Shown: one piece after another, positions 25,301 through 31,772 of the stretch
How the letters are laid out: every line of letters starts with the position of its first letter
How positions within the stretch are numbered: position 1 is the stretch's first letter
Source of the DNA: Flavobacterium sp. Sd200
GTDB lineage: Bacteria; Bacteroidota; Bacteroidia; Flavobacteriales; Flavobacteriaceae
Direction: 5' to 3'
DNA length: 64,000 nt
Assembly: GCF_009826935.1 (NCBI RefSeq)
Contig: NZ_WUMN01000008.1
Location: forward strand, 60,871-124,870
Position numbers and translations under genes: made by a program
Notes under the pieces: model-generated
The model's input: the letters and a program-made list of their open reading frames with translations, nothing else
What the model was told of the DNA's origin: nothing
Database searches by the model: none

Positions 25301-26031
25301 TCATCCGAGAGAAAGGCAGCAACAGCGAGCGCGAAATGGCAAACGCTATGTACCTTGCAGGTTTTGATGTAAAAGACGTACACATGACCGACCTTATTTC
25401 GGGTCGCGAGACACTTGAAGACATACAGTTTATAGGTGCTGTGGGAGGTTTTTCTAACAGCGACGTACTGGGTTCGGCTAAAGGCTGGGCAGGTGCTTTC
25501 TTATACAACGAAAAAGCCAAAACTGCGTTGGAGAATTTCTTTAAGCGCGAAGACACGCTATCGGTTGGTATTTGTAACGGTTGCCAGCTATTCATTGAGC
25601 TTGGCCTTATAAACCCTGACCATGAGGTAAAACCACGCATGCTGCACAACGACAGTAAAAAACACGAGAGTGGGTTTACATCGGTTACAGTGCAGGAAAA
25701 CACTTCGGTAATGCTAAGCACACTTGCTGGCAGCACGCTTGGTGTTTGGATTAGCCACGGCGAGGGGAAATTCAGCCTGCCGTATGAAGAAGATAAATAC
25801 AACGTAGTGGCTAAATATGCCTACAACGGATACCCGGCAAACCCTAACGGCAGCCACTTTGATATTGCCATGATGAGCAGTAACGACGGCCGCCACCTGG
25901 TTATGATGCCTCACATAGAGCGCTCTATGTTCCAATGGAACTGGGCCTACTACCCTGAAGGCCGTAACGACGAGGTTACTCCGTGGCACGAAGCGTTTGT
26001 AAATGCACGTAAGTGGATTGAGAAGAGATAG
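22360..26031 (+). CDS. purL: Phosphoribosylformylglycinamidine synthase
   Basis: This 1223-residue large-type FGAM synthase carries out the fourth step of purine synthesis (FGAR + Gln + ATP to FGAM). The order is an N-terminal PurS-like part, a linker (FGFSQVNSEHCRHKIFNG), two ATP-grasp-unrelated AIRS-like halves (KAETHNFPTTVEPFNGAATG; SIHDHGAGGHLNCLSE; LDFAGKEGIATTIGHSP), and a C-terminal glutamine amidotransferase. The nucleophile Cys is in SVGICNGCQLF. Residues 963-976 (ILTPNPSPKERGAR) are encoded by a palindromic repeat inserted in frame just before KAAIIREKGSN, at the junction of the synthase and amidotransferase parts. The rest looks intact. Single-gene transcription unit with a good promoter and terminator. 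Confidence 0.97.
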   Translation: MIHFFGNQTNTVFAVQSQNQLSAEDISKLNWLFGDAHKIEKSVLTDFFVGPRATMITPWSTNAVEITQNMGITGIIRIEEFFKVEESFTGFDPMLSQKYNSLTQDIYTINIQPEAILEIEDIAAYNKQEGLSLSAEEVDYLNNLSTKLGRKLTDSEVFGFSQVNSEHCRHKIFNGTFVIDGEEKPSSLFKLIKKTSQENPGDIVSAYKDNVAFIKGPRVQQFAPKTADKPDFYEVKEFDSVISIKAETHNFPTTVEPFNGAATGAGGEIRDRLAGGQGSLPLAGTAVYMTAYSRLEEGRTWENGMDERKWLYQTPMDILIKASNGASDFGNKFGQPLITGSVLTFEHQEEARKLGFDKVIMLAGGIGYGKESQAAKQKPQTGDKIVILGGENYRIGMGGAAVSSADTGAFASGIELNAVQRSNPEMQKRAANAVRGLVEADINPIVSIHDHGAGGHLNCLSELVEETGGKIDLDKLPVGDPTLSAKEIIGNESQERMGLVIGQKDIDTLQRIADRERSPMYAVGDVTGDHRFTFESATTGAKPMDFALEDMFGSSPKTIMEDKTVAANYSEVTYIQEKIYEYLDQVLQLEAVASKDWLTNKVDRCVGGRVAKQQTAGPLQLPLNNVGVMALDFAGKEGIATTIGHSPVSALVDPVAGSRNSIGEALSNIVFAPLKDGLASVSLSANWMWACKNEGEDARLYEAVQGCSDFAIELGINIPTGKDSLSMKQKYPDGDVIAPGTVIISAAGNCSDIRKVVEPVLKRNGGNIYYINLSGDAFKLGGSSFAQVLNKVGNEVPTIKNAANFKTAFNTIQDLIKDGKIAAGHDIGSGGLITTLLEMSFAEVNLGAEYDLTALNEADTIKALFAENIALVIQADAAVEEMFTKNNVAFTLIGQPKEGGKVTVKNGDVNYSFDITETRDTWFKTSYLLDQKQSGVQKAKERYVNYKTQPLVYNFPSQFDGKILTPNPSPKERGARPKAAIIREKGSNSEREMANAMYLAGFDVKDVHMTDLISGRETLEDIQFIGAVGGFSNSDVLGSAKGWAGAFLYNEKAKTALENFFKREDTLSVGICNGCQLFIELGLINPDHEVKPRMLHNDSKKHESGFTSVTVQENTSVMLSTLAGSTLGVWISHGEGKFSLPYEEDKYNVVAKYAYNGYPANPNGSHFDIAMMSSNDGRHLVMMPHIERSMFQWNWAYYPEGRNDEVTPWHEAFVNARKWIEKR
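25246..25284. repeat. Palindromic repeat inserted in frame inside purL
   Basis: CCCCTCTCC (25260-25268), AAA, GGAGAGGGG (25272-25280) form a perfect 9-bp stem, preceded by CTCACCCCCAA. Read from the other strand this is hairpin plus TTGGGGGTGAG, the same layout as the hairpin plus TTAGGGRTGTG in the DUF559 unit repeats. It is translated as LTPNPSPKERG in an interdomain linker. Confidence 0.85.
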
Positions 26032-26056
26032 ACTTTTAGACGTAAGATAATAGATG

Positions 26057-26088
26057 ACAGACGCCTCCAGGAATGGGGGCGTTTTTTT
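26057..26088 (+). terminator. purL terminator; left copy of a 32-bp direct repeat
   Basis: ACGCCTCC and GGGGGCGT pair (one G-U) around AGGAAT and are followed by seven T, 30 nt after the purL stop. The same 32 bases recur exactly at 26870-26901, so the two-gene cassette in between is bounded by a direct duplication. Confidence 0.85.
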
Positions 26089-26137
26089 GGTATTTTCGTT
26101 TTATATTATTAATTTTGTCTGAATATCATACTATAAT

Positions 26138-26608
26138 TTGGGCAAGAAGAACAGAAAAACCAGAACAAGAGAACATATTATTGCCGATTTAAGTTCAAAT
26201 TATGTAGAGAAGATTGCCTTAAGATTAGGATTTTCTTATGAGGTAATTGCGAAAGACTATGGTATAGACAGTATAATTTATACGTATGATATATATGGCG
26301 GAATTGAGAACGGGAGTATTTATGTACAACTGAAGGCAACAGACAATTTAAACGTTAATGCTACAGGAGAATTCATATCGTTTACAGTTGAAGCAGCGGA
26401 CTTAGATTACTGGAGTAACGAATATGACCCTGTAATATTGATAATTTATGATGCAAAAAATGATGATGCCTATTGGTATCACATTCAGGAAAACTTTGAG
26501 GCCAAAGAATATTTTAAAGGACAAACCGTAAGAATTCCGGTTGAAAATATTTTTAACGAAAAAGCGTTATTACAATTAGCAATTATTAAAAACACAAAAT
26601 ATATCTAA
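26138..26608 (+). CDS. DUF4365 domain protein (nuclease-like)
   Basis: This protein of about 156 residues starts at a TTG (26138); an in-frame stop at 26120-26122 leaves no upstream ATG. It matches the DUF4365 layout: an N-terminal basic stretch KKNRKTRTREHIIADLS, a helix, then YGIDSIIYTYD and SIYVQLKAT. The Asp followed by Q-x-K resembles the D...(E/Q)xK metal site of PD-(D/E)XK nucleases. SNEYDPVILIIYDAKNDDAYWYHI is a central strand pair typical of the family. Function is not established; several relatives lie in defence-type neighbourhoods. It ends one base before the next gene's ATG, so the pair is one operon. AT-rich relative to purL. Confidence 0.75.
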   Translation: MGKKNRKTRTREHIIADLSSNYVEKIALRLGFSYEVIAKDYGIDSIIYTYDIYGGIENGSIYVQLKATDNLNVNATGEFISFTVEAADLDYWSNEYDPVILIIYDAKNDDAYWYHIQENFEAKEYFKGQTVRIPVENIFNEKALLQLAIIKNTKYI

Positions 26609-26609
26609 A

Positions 26610-26852
26610 ATGAAAAAAACAGTAACTGTAAGTAAGGTAATACCTATTTTAGATAAATATGGTTATAAATACATGAAAACAACCGGCAATCATAATGTTT
26701 ACAAAAACGATGATGTTGATTCGCAAATAGTGATACCCAGTACTGACAGGATTATTTCGCAAAGTACCCTGGCCTCGATAAAAAGGCACATTGTTTCTAA
26801 CGGTGTAGCATCTAACGAAACCTTTGAAAGAGATTTGGATTTAGCAATGTAA
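26610..26852 (+). CDS. HicA-like small protein (putative mRNA interferase or RNA-binding)
   Basis: This 80-residue protein has the order expected of HicA toxins: a first helix (VSKVIPILDKYGY), a strand with the signature TTGNHNVYKN, in which His28 would be the catalytic histidine, then a strand (DSQIVIPSTD) and a closing helix (STLASIKRHIVSNG). HicA proteins are double-stranded-RNA-binding-like ribonucleases normally paired with HicB; no HicB gene is present here. The partner is instead the DUF4365 protein encoded one base upstream. The assignment rests on pattern only and the fold is small, so confidence is moderate. The gene ends 18 bp before the right copy of the duplicated terminator. Confidence 0.55.
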   Translation: MKKTVTVSKVIPILDKYGYKYMKTTGNHNVYKNDDVDSQIVIPSTDRIISQSTLASIKRHIVSNGVASNETFERDLDLAM

Positions 26853-26869
26853 TCTCAATAAATAATATA

Positions 26870-26901
26870 ACAGACGCCTCCAGGAATGGGGGCGTTTTTT
26901 T
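26870..26901 (+). terminator. Cassette terminator; right copy of the 32-bp direct repeat
   Basis: Identical to 26057-26088 over 32 bases (period 813 bp). It terminates the DUF4365/HicA-like pair, while the left copy terminates purL. The flanks of the two copies differ. Confidence 0.9.
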
Positions 26902-26925
26902 TGCTAAAATAAATGCCACAATTAT

Positions 26926-26933
26926 TATATTTG
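26926..26933 (+). promoter_or_regulatory. -7 promoter element of the DUF4919-like gene
   Basis: TATATTTG matches TAnnTTTG and lies 23 nt before the ATG at 26957. Confidence 0.55.
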
Positions 26934-26956
26934 GGAATAAACATATTCTTTATACG

Positions 26957-27658
26957 ATGAAAAAAACATTTCTCATATTACTTATTCTGCTTTCGTTTAT
27001 TTCTAAGTCACAAAGTCTCGATACAATTCAACAATTCAACTATAAAAAACATTTTGAACTTATTGTCAAAGAATCCAAAAAAAGAGGAAGTAATTATTTA
27101 TATGAAACACAACTGCAAAAATACAACAACAACGAATCACAAACTAATCTTGAAGTATTAGCTCTTCTGATAGGCTTTACTGAAAGCAAAAATTATGACC
27201 CTTATGCCGATATTTTTTTGGACAAGACTATTTATGACCTAAATGAAGAAAAAAAGTTTGATGAGGCCATTGCTCAGGGAAAAGCTATACTTGCACAAAA
27301 ACCGTTTATAATTCCAATATTGCGCGAAATGGCTTACGCTTATTCACAAAAGGGGGAAAATGAAAAAGCTGAGCAATATATGATAAGAACAGGAAAAATA
27401 TATAACGCAATGTTTTATAGCTCCAAATCAACAGGTATTAATATTAATGAAGCTATGTTTGCGCTTGGACCCAAAGATGGACAATACTTTATTAAATATT
27501 TCATAGAAGCACCTCTTGGAGACATGGGATCAGGATCGGACGAAAATGGCTACTTTATTGACATACTTAGCACTACATTTAAGAACAAAGAAGCTATATT
27601 TAATTTTAATATAGATCATGCGATGAAAAAAATGAGAGAAAAGATGAAGAAAAAATAA
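26957..27658 (+). CDS. Exported DUF4919-like protein with TPR-type region
   Basis: This 233-residue protein has a signal peptide (MKKTFLILLILLSFISKS). The mature part begins with a segment resembling the DUF4919 family (FELIVKESKKRGSNYLYETQL, then LEVLALLIGFTES). It contains a helix pair like a tetratricopeptide unit (KKFDEAIAQGKAILAQKP, ILREMAYAYSQKGENEKAEQY). The end is a Lys/Met-rich tail. Function unknown. It is followed after 77 bp by a small membrane protein on the same strand and preceded by the cassette terminator. The family name is a resemblance I am not certain of. Confidence 0.65.
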   Translation: MKKTFLILLILLSFISKSQSLDTIQQFNYKKHFELIVKESKKRGSNYLYETQLQKYNNNESQTNLEVLALLIGFTESKNYDPYADIFLDKTIYDLNEEKKFDEAIAQGKAILAQKPFIIPILREMAYAYSQKGENEKAEQYMIRTGKIYNAMFYSSKSTGININEAMFALGPKDGQYFIKYFIEAPLGDMGSGSDENGYFIDILSTTFKNKEAIFNFNIDHAMKKMREKMKKK

Positions 27659-27735
27659 ATACTTACATGTGCGCAAGTTAAAACCTCTCAACCTCAAATA
27701 GCATGACCTTACAAAACTGATTATCATCTCCGTGT

Positions 27736-28020
27736 ATGCAAACTATTTTTAAAACACTTATATTTATTATAAGTTTGTTTGTACCTGCTTTTTTAATATT
27801 TTCGGGAATCATCTTGCACTGGTATATTTTCGGGGAAGGTTCAGGTTCTGCTACTGCCGGAGAAAAATATGAAAATGTTTATATCTGCACATACATCCTT
27901 CTATGCCTTTTACACTGTTGGTTTATTTTTAGAGTATTTATCAAAAACAATATTTGGTTAAGAACTGTAATATTATTAATTATAAGTCTAATATATATTA
28001 TCACTCCCTATCAACAGTAG
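27736..28020 (+). CDS. Small integral membrane protein, hypothetical
   Basis: This 94-residue protein has three strongly hydrophobic segments (about residues 5-28, 48-68 and 74-90) and a short Gly/Ser-rich loop (FGEGSGSATAGEKYE) between the first two. I recognise no family. It lies downstream of the DUF4919-like gene and could be in the same transcript. It is reported because it is a clean, non-overlapping frame with a plausible membrane topology. Confidence 0.5.
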   Translation: MQTIFKTLIFIISLFVPAFLIFSGIILHWYIFGEGSGSATAGEKYENVYICTYILLCLLHCWFIFRVFIKNNIWLRTVILLIISLIYIITPYQQ

Positions 28021-28132
28021 TATACTACATATTCAAAATAAAGTTAAGAGTATAAACTTTTACCCAAAACCTAAGACCCAAAACTCTCTAACAAAAAACA
28101 ATATCATTTACAATGCTTAACGTAAATTTTTA

Positions 28133-28162
28133 TTTGCATCTCAAAAAATAAGTTTATATTTG
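28133..28162 (+). promoter_or_regulatory. rplS promoter (TTTG, 18 nt, TATATTTG)
   Basis: TTTG at 28133-28136 and TATATTTG at 28155-28162 are separated by 18 nt, a textbook Bacteroidota promoter. The leader to the ATG at 28238 is about 70 nt and could hold autoregulatory structure. Confidence 0.75.
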
Positions 28163-28237
28163 CACCCTCATTCGGGTCAACCTCTGGCGAAAATCGTGTA
28201 TATGTTGCTCTGATATAAACATTTAAAATAAAAAATC

Positions 28238-28591
28238 ATGTCTGATTTAATTAAATTCGTACAAGACGAGTTTGTTGCTAAAAAAGATTTTCCTGAATTT
28301 AATGCAGGTGATACACTAACTGTGTATTATGAAATTAAAGAGGGTGAAAAAACAAGGACACAGTTCTTTAAGGGTGTAGTTATCCAAAAAAGAGGTGCCG
28401 GTATTACACAAACATTTACTATCCGTAAAATGAGCGGTGCTGTAGGTGTAGAGCGTATATTTCCTTTAAACATGCCTGCACTTCAAAAAATTGAAGTTAA
28501 TCAGCGTGGTAAAGTTAGAAGAGCACGTATATTTTACTTTAGAGACCTTACAGGTAAAAAAGCTAAGATCAAAGAGAAAAGAAGAGGCTAA
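28238..28591 (+). CDS. rplS: 50S ribosomal protein L19
   Basis: This 117-residue protein of the large ribosomal subunit lies at the subunit interface. Family sequences are plain: FPEFNAGDTLTVYYEI, KGVVIQKRGAGITQTFTIRK, GVGVERIFPLNMP-type segment (AVGVERIFPL), and GKVRRARIFYFRDLTGKKAK with KIKEKRRG at the end. The length is normal. It stands alone here, not with trmD or rimM as in many Proteobacteria, and has its own promoter and terminator. Confidence 0.98.
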   Translation: MSDLIKFVQDEFVAKKDFPEFNAGDTLTVYYEIKEGEKTRTQFFKGVVIQKRGAGITQTFTIRKMSGAVGVERIFPLNMPALQKIEVNQRGKVRRARIFYFRDLTGKKAKIKEKRRG

Positions 28592-28612
28592 TCTTCGTTT
28601 CAAATTATACAG

Positions 28613-28645
28613 GATCCCTATCGGCAACGATAGGGATTTTTTTAT
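28613..28645 (+). terminator. Intrinsic terminator of rplS
   Basis: ATCCCTATCG and CGATAGGGAT form a 10-bp stem with loop GCAA, followed by TTTTTTATTTT. Confidence 0.95.
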
Positions 28646-28818
28646 TTTAAGCAGTTACGAATCTAACGGCTAATTCTAGTACTAAAGCATTCTTCCTAAC
28701 ATCCATGCTTCCGATTTTTTTTTAAGATCAAAAAACTATAAATCAAATAATTACAACTAAAGATAAATATTTTTTCATTTATTACTCTACAAAATAAGTA
28801 GACTAATAAAATTATTAC

Positions 28819-28826
28819 TACATTTG
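28819..28826 (+). promoter_or_regulatory. -7-like element before the Cys-rich mini-ORF
   Basis: TACATTTG matches TAnnTTTG; no clear TTG is seen 17-19 nt upstream. A start near 28833 would leave about 14 nt before the ATG at 28847. Confidence 0.45.
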
Positions 28827-28846
28827 CTGCATCAATATGCAAGTTT

Positions 28847-28918
28847 ATGACCCTTCCATCTAAATACATTACCAACTGCTGCTGCACGAAACCTATATCG
28901 TGTTGCATTTGTGCGTAA
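28847..28918 (+). CDS. 23-residue cysteine-rich mini-ORF
   Basis: The peptide reads MTLPSKYITNCCCTKPIS followed by CCICA and a TAA stop: six Cys in 23 residues, grouped CCC, CC and C. It is shorter than gene finders accept. Nothing in its composition suggests a membrane or signal segment. The runs of Cys codons would make translation sensitive to charged tRNA-Cys, which supports a leader-peptide role. Alternatively it may be a metal-binding peptide. No close ribosome-binding site is obvious, as is common in this phylum. Confidence 0.4.
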   Translation: MTLPSKYITNCCCTKPISCCICA

Positions 28919-28941
28919 AATATATACCTACCAATATACTC

Positions 28942-28978
28942 AAGCCCTTTGCAACTATGTAAAAGGGCTTTTTATTTT
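28942..28978 (+). terminator. Intrinsic terminator after the Cys-rich mini-ORF
   Basis: AAGCCCTTT and AAAGGGCTT pair over 9 bp with an 11-nt loop, followed by TTTTTATTTT. There is no annotated gene upstream other than the mini-ORF, since rplS already ended at its own terminator. Confidence 0.85.
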
Positions 28979-29178
28979 ACTCACTTCTTAGCTAAACATG
29001 AATTCTACACACTCTCATTTTGAAATACCACACCTTATTATTTTGATAAGGTTTGAATATAGCATTATTCAGGATTACCATTCAGACTGTTGTAGGTCAA
29101 CCTATTAAAAATCCGCCAAAATACGGGCATGCAATTAGCATAATCAATTTCAACATATCATCATTATCAATATTAACA

Positions 29179-30465
29179 ATGAGCACACAAGCCATACAAC
29201 AAAATCCTTTTCAATCGATGCTGGACAGGTATAACACCGCAGCCGATATATTAAACTTAGAACCATCTTTAAGACATAAACTACAGCAACCGGAAAAACA
29301 GGTACTGATAAACTTCTCAGTAAGGCTGGATAACGGCGAAGAAAAAAACTTTGACGGCTACCGCATTATACACTCCACAACGCTGGGACCATCTAAAGGT
29401 GGCATTCGTTATGACACCGCTGTAAACCTTGAAGAAGTTAAAGCCTTAGCAGCCTGGATGACATGGAAATCGGCCGTTACCGGCATACCGTTTGGTGGTG
29501 CAAAGGGCGGCATAGTAGTAGACCCAAAACAGCACTCTAAAGCCGAACTGGAACGCATTACACGTGCCTACACCAAAGCCCTTGCAGATATTTTCGGCCC
29601 AGATAAAGACGTACCCGCCCCCGATATGGGCACAGGCCCCGATGAAATGGGCTGGCTTATGGATGAGTTTTCTTTATTGCACGGCAAAACCATTCATGCT
29701 GTGGTAACAGGCAAGCACCTTAATGCGGGCGGGTCTTTGGGCCGCACCGAAGCTACAGGCCGCGGCGTTAGCATTATAACACTATTGGCTTTGCAAAAAT
29801 TAGGTTTATACACCGGGCATTCTACGGTAGCTGTACAGGGATTTGGAAATGTAGGCCTTCACACTGCGTTATTTTTACATGAAGCCGGACTTAAAATTGT
29901 TGCTGTTAGCGATATAAACACGGCATTGTATAATCCGGCAGGTATTAACATACCGGAGCTGATTTTATATTACAACCTTAACAACAAATCTATTACAGGA
30001 TACCCTAAAACACAATCTATTGAACACGACGAATTGTTGCTGCTTCCTGTAAATGTTCTGATACCTGCTGCAAAAGAAGATGTAATTACTGCTGCAAATG
30101 CGCCATTTATAAAAGCCAACCTTATTGTTGAGGGGGCTAACGGTCCGGTTAGCAGTGATGCTGATGCTATTTTAAAAGATAAGAACATTACCGTTGTGCC
30201 CGACATTGTAGCCAATGCAGGCGGTGTAACCGTATCTTACTTTGAGTGGCTTCAAAACTCACTCAATGAATCGTGGGCAATTGAACAGGTAAACTACAGG
30301 CTTAACGATATACTCGAGCAAAGTTTTAATGAGGTTTACAATACAGCCGCACAATATAATGCAACCCTACGCATTGCTGCCTATATACTTGCAGTTAAAA
30401 AGGTTGCACAAACCTATATGATCAATAGGTCTTTGAATAATTCTGTCAGTTTTAAACAAAATTAA
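29179..30465 (+). CDS. gdhA: Glutamate/leucine-type amino acid dehydrogenase
   Basis: A hexameric Glu/Leu/Phe/Val dehydrogenase of 428 residues, most likely NAD-linked glutamate dehydrogenase interconverting glutamate with 2-oxoglutarate and ammonia. LGPSKGGIRYD and AAWMTWKSAV (substrate Lys97) come first. PFGGAKGGIVVDP holds the catalytic Lys109, and a Rossmann fold, VAVQGFGNVGLHTA, follows near the middle. VPDIVANAGGVTVSYFEW closes the domain. The frame is open back to 29053, but the extra 42 residues are not family-like, so MSTQAIQQNP at 29179 is used. A small hairpin (ACCTTAT/ATAAGGT, 29032-29052) lies upstream. Confidence 0.93.
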   Translation: MSTQAIQQNPFQSMLDRYNTAADILNLEPSLRHKLQQPEKQVLINFSVRLDNGEEKNFDGYRIIHSTTLGPSKGGIRYDTAVNLEEVKALAAWMTWKSAVTGIPFGGAKGGIVVDPKQHSKAELERITRAYTKALADIFGPDKDVPAPDMGTGPDEMGWLMDEFSLLHGKTIHAVVTGKHLNAGGSLGRTEATGRGVSIITLLALQKLGLYTGHSTVAVQGFGNVGLHTALFLHEAGLKIVAVSDINTALYNPAGINIPELILYYNLNNKSITGYPKTQSIEHDELLLLPVNVLIPAAKEDVITAANAPFIKANLIVEGANGPVSSDADAILKDKNITVVPDIVANAGGVTVSYFEWLQNSLNESWAIEQVNYRLNDILEQSFNEVYNTAAQYNATLRIAAYILAVKKVAQTYMINRSLNNSVSFKQN

Positions 30466-30712
30466 AAGGCAAAATCGGGGCTGATACTATAAAATATAAT
30501 TATTTTTTAATTACACGTTAGCAAAATTAGCCTCTTAAATTGCATTAATACAATTTTATACACTTATTTAAAGCTCTAAATCAAATAATAAGGCACAAAA
30601 ATTGCAGGTAAGTTAAATATGAAGTACGAGGATAAAAAAGTTAATTTATTTAACATAAACAAACTTTATAAAACCGTAAATTTATAATTAATTAATCCCC
30701 TAATAAAAGGAA

Positions 30713-30922
30713 ATGAAAAATCTAAATCCCTTTTTTACTATCGGAACCGTTGGCATGATCGTAATTTCGCTACTGCATATAGCTTTTGCCCTGATTTTAA
30801 GCCTGCCAGTACATACTGTATTTTTTGCACTATATCCTGTATTTGCTGCATTTATGGCTTTAGGGTTTGTACAGATTAAAAACAATCAAAAGAAGCTTAT
30901 ACCAATAAGAGTTAAAAAGTAA
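30713..30922 (+). CDS. Small two-helix membrane protein, hypothetical
   Basis: This 69-residue protein has two hydrophobic segments (FFTIGTVGMIVISLLHIAF and VFFALYPVFAAFMALGFV) and a basic C-terminal tail (QKKLIPIRVKK) that should stay in the cytosol. No family recognised. It is preceded by a 247-bp AT-rich gap with no other content and followed by a strong terminator, which supports it as a real expressed gene. Confidence 0.6.
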   Translation: MKNLNPFFTIGTVGMIVISLLHIAFALILSLPVHTVFFALYPVFAAFMALGFVQIKNNQKKLIPIRVKK

Positions 30923-30948
30923 GCTATATAAATTTAGAAAAATCACGA

Positions 30949-30976
30949 GCCGGATGCATCAGCATCCGGCTTTTTT
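30949..30976 (+). terminator. Intrinsic terminator after the small membrane protein
   Basis: GCCGGATGC and GCATCCGGC form a 9-bp stem with a 4-nt loop, followed by six T. Confidence 0.93.
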
Positions 30977-30980
30977 ACAT

Positions 30981-31007
30981 AAAAAAGCAGCCCTTTTCAG
31001 GACTGCT
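30981..31007 (-). terminator. Intrinsic terminator of the lipoprotein pair
   Basis: On the minus strand GCAGTCCT and AGGGCTGC pair (one G-U) around GAAA and are followed by TTTTTT. It ends the transcript of the two lipoprotein genes. Confidence 0.85.
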
Positions 31008-31031
31008 CAACAAAAACAAATAGTACAGTGA

Positions 31032-31769
31032 TTAAAACTCAACCCTGCTGTTTAGTGTATGCTGTGTTATATTAGCAGCATTTAGTGTATAGTTAAACAC
31101 TGCCCGGTTGCCAATAGCAAAAAGTGTGTTCCCATCAATAATAACATCATGGCATTCTGCCTGTATCGATGTGGCAAGAACCGGCTCGGCAGCATTGCTA
31201 ATATCGAAAATCTTAATAACGTCATCGCACACTATAAGGTAGTTGCCATACAAACCAAGCCCCTTAGGACTCACAAGGTTACGGGCGTGTATCATTTGGG
31301 GAGCCTGTGGGTTGGCAATATTATATATCTGCAACTGATTTATATTGTTGCCGCAGCGTGTGTTAGAGTGCAGCGTTACAAAAGCATGTGTATTGTTGGC
31401 AACTACAGGATCGCAGGCAGTAAAATGCTGAGCCGATGACATGTATTCTGGATTTTCAGGATGTTCTAACGAATAGATATACATACCGTTGCGCGACCCT
31501 ACATACAGGTAATTACCATCAGCAAAGAGGGTTTCGATACGGAAACCCACGTACATATCGTTTATTTTTACAGGGCCGTTGGCATTAAGCAACGAAAATA
31601 CCGTAAGGTTAGCATCATCAACAGCATACAGATAGTCGCCTTTCAACACAAAAATCGCGGTAGATCCTCCTGTCCCATCGCCCGAAGTAGCTGCATTGCT
31701 ATCGCTATCAGATGAACATCCTGTCAGAAACAATAATGTAAGACAAAATAAGGTGTAAAGTTTTTTCAT
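31032..31769 (-). CDS. Beta-propeller-like (LVIVD-type) lipoprotein
   Basis: This 245-residue protein has a lipobox (FLTGC, Cys18) followed by a Ser/Asp-rich tether. It contains repeated blade-like units of the LVIVD kind: LFADGNYLYVGSRNGMYIYS, VVANNTHAFVTLHS, LGLYGNYLIVCDDVIKIFDIS, VIIDGNTLFAIGNRAVFNY. Each has an aromatic-x-V/I pattern with DIS/NPQ turns (NPENPEYMSS-type HPENPEYMSS). It likely forms a partial or shared propeller in the outer envelope. Function unknown. It starts 3 bp after the neighbouring lipoprotein gene ends, so both are co-transcribed and possibly act together. Confidence 0.8.
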   Translation of the reverse strand: MKKLYTLFCLTLLFLTGCSSDSDSNAATSGDGTGGSTAIFVLKGDYLYAVDDANLTVFSLLNANGPVKINDMYVGFRIETLFADGNYLYVGSRNGMYIYSLEHPENPEYMSSAQHFTACDPVVANNTHAFVTLHSNTRCGNNINQLQIYNIANPQAPQMIHARNLVSPKGLGLYGNYLIVCDDVIKIFDISNAAEPVLATSIQAECHDVIIDGNTLFAIGNRAVFNYTLNAANITQHTLNSRVEF

Positions 31770-31772
31770 AGT

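Larger units (their letters stand above)
28833..28978 (+). ncRNA. Candidate small transcript: Cys-rich leader with terminator
   Basis: A promoter-like element at 28819-28826 and an intrinsic terminator at 28942-28978 delimit a possible transcript of about 145 nt in the 587-bp gap between rplS and gdhA. It contains a 23-codon ORF with clustered Cys codons. A hairpin (CACGA, loop AACCTATA, TCGTG) sits over the middle of that ORF. This is the layout of an amino-acid attenuator, but no cysteine or sulfur gene follows; the next gene is glutamate dehydrogenase 200 bp further on. It could also be a free-standing peptide mRNA or regulatory RNA. Confidence 0.45.

Noticed and set aside
25215..25802. 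Minus-strand frame of 195 codons antisense to the purL amidotransferase end
   Set aside because: Complementary to conserved PurL codons; no family resemblance. Its only notable stretch comes from the palindrome.
29053..29178. N-terminal extension of glutamate dehydrogenase
   Set aside because: The extra 42 codons are not family-like and contain the AT-rich leader; the protein aligns from MSTQAIQQNP.
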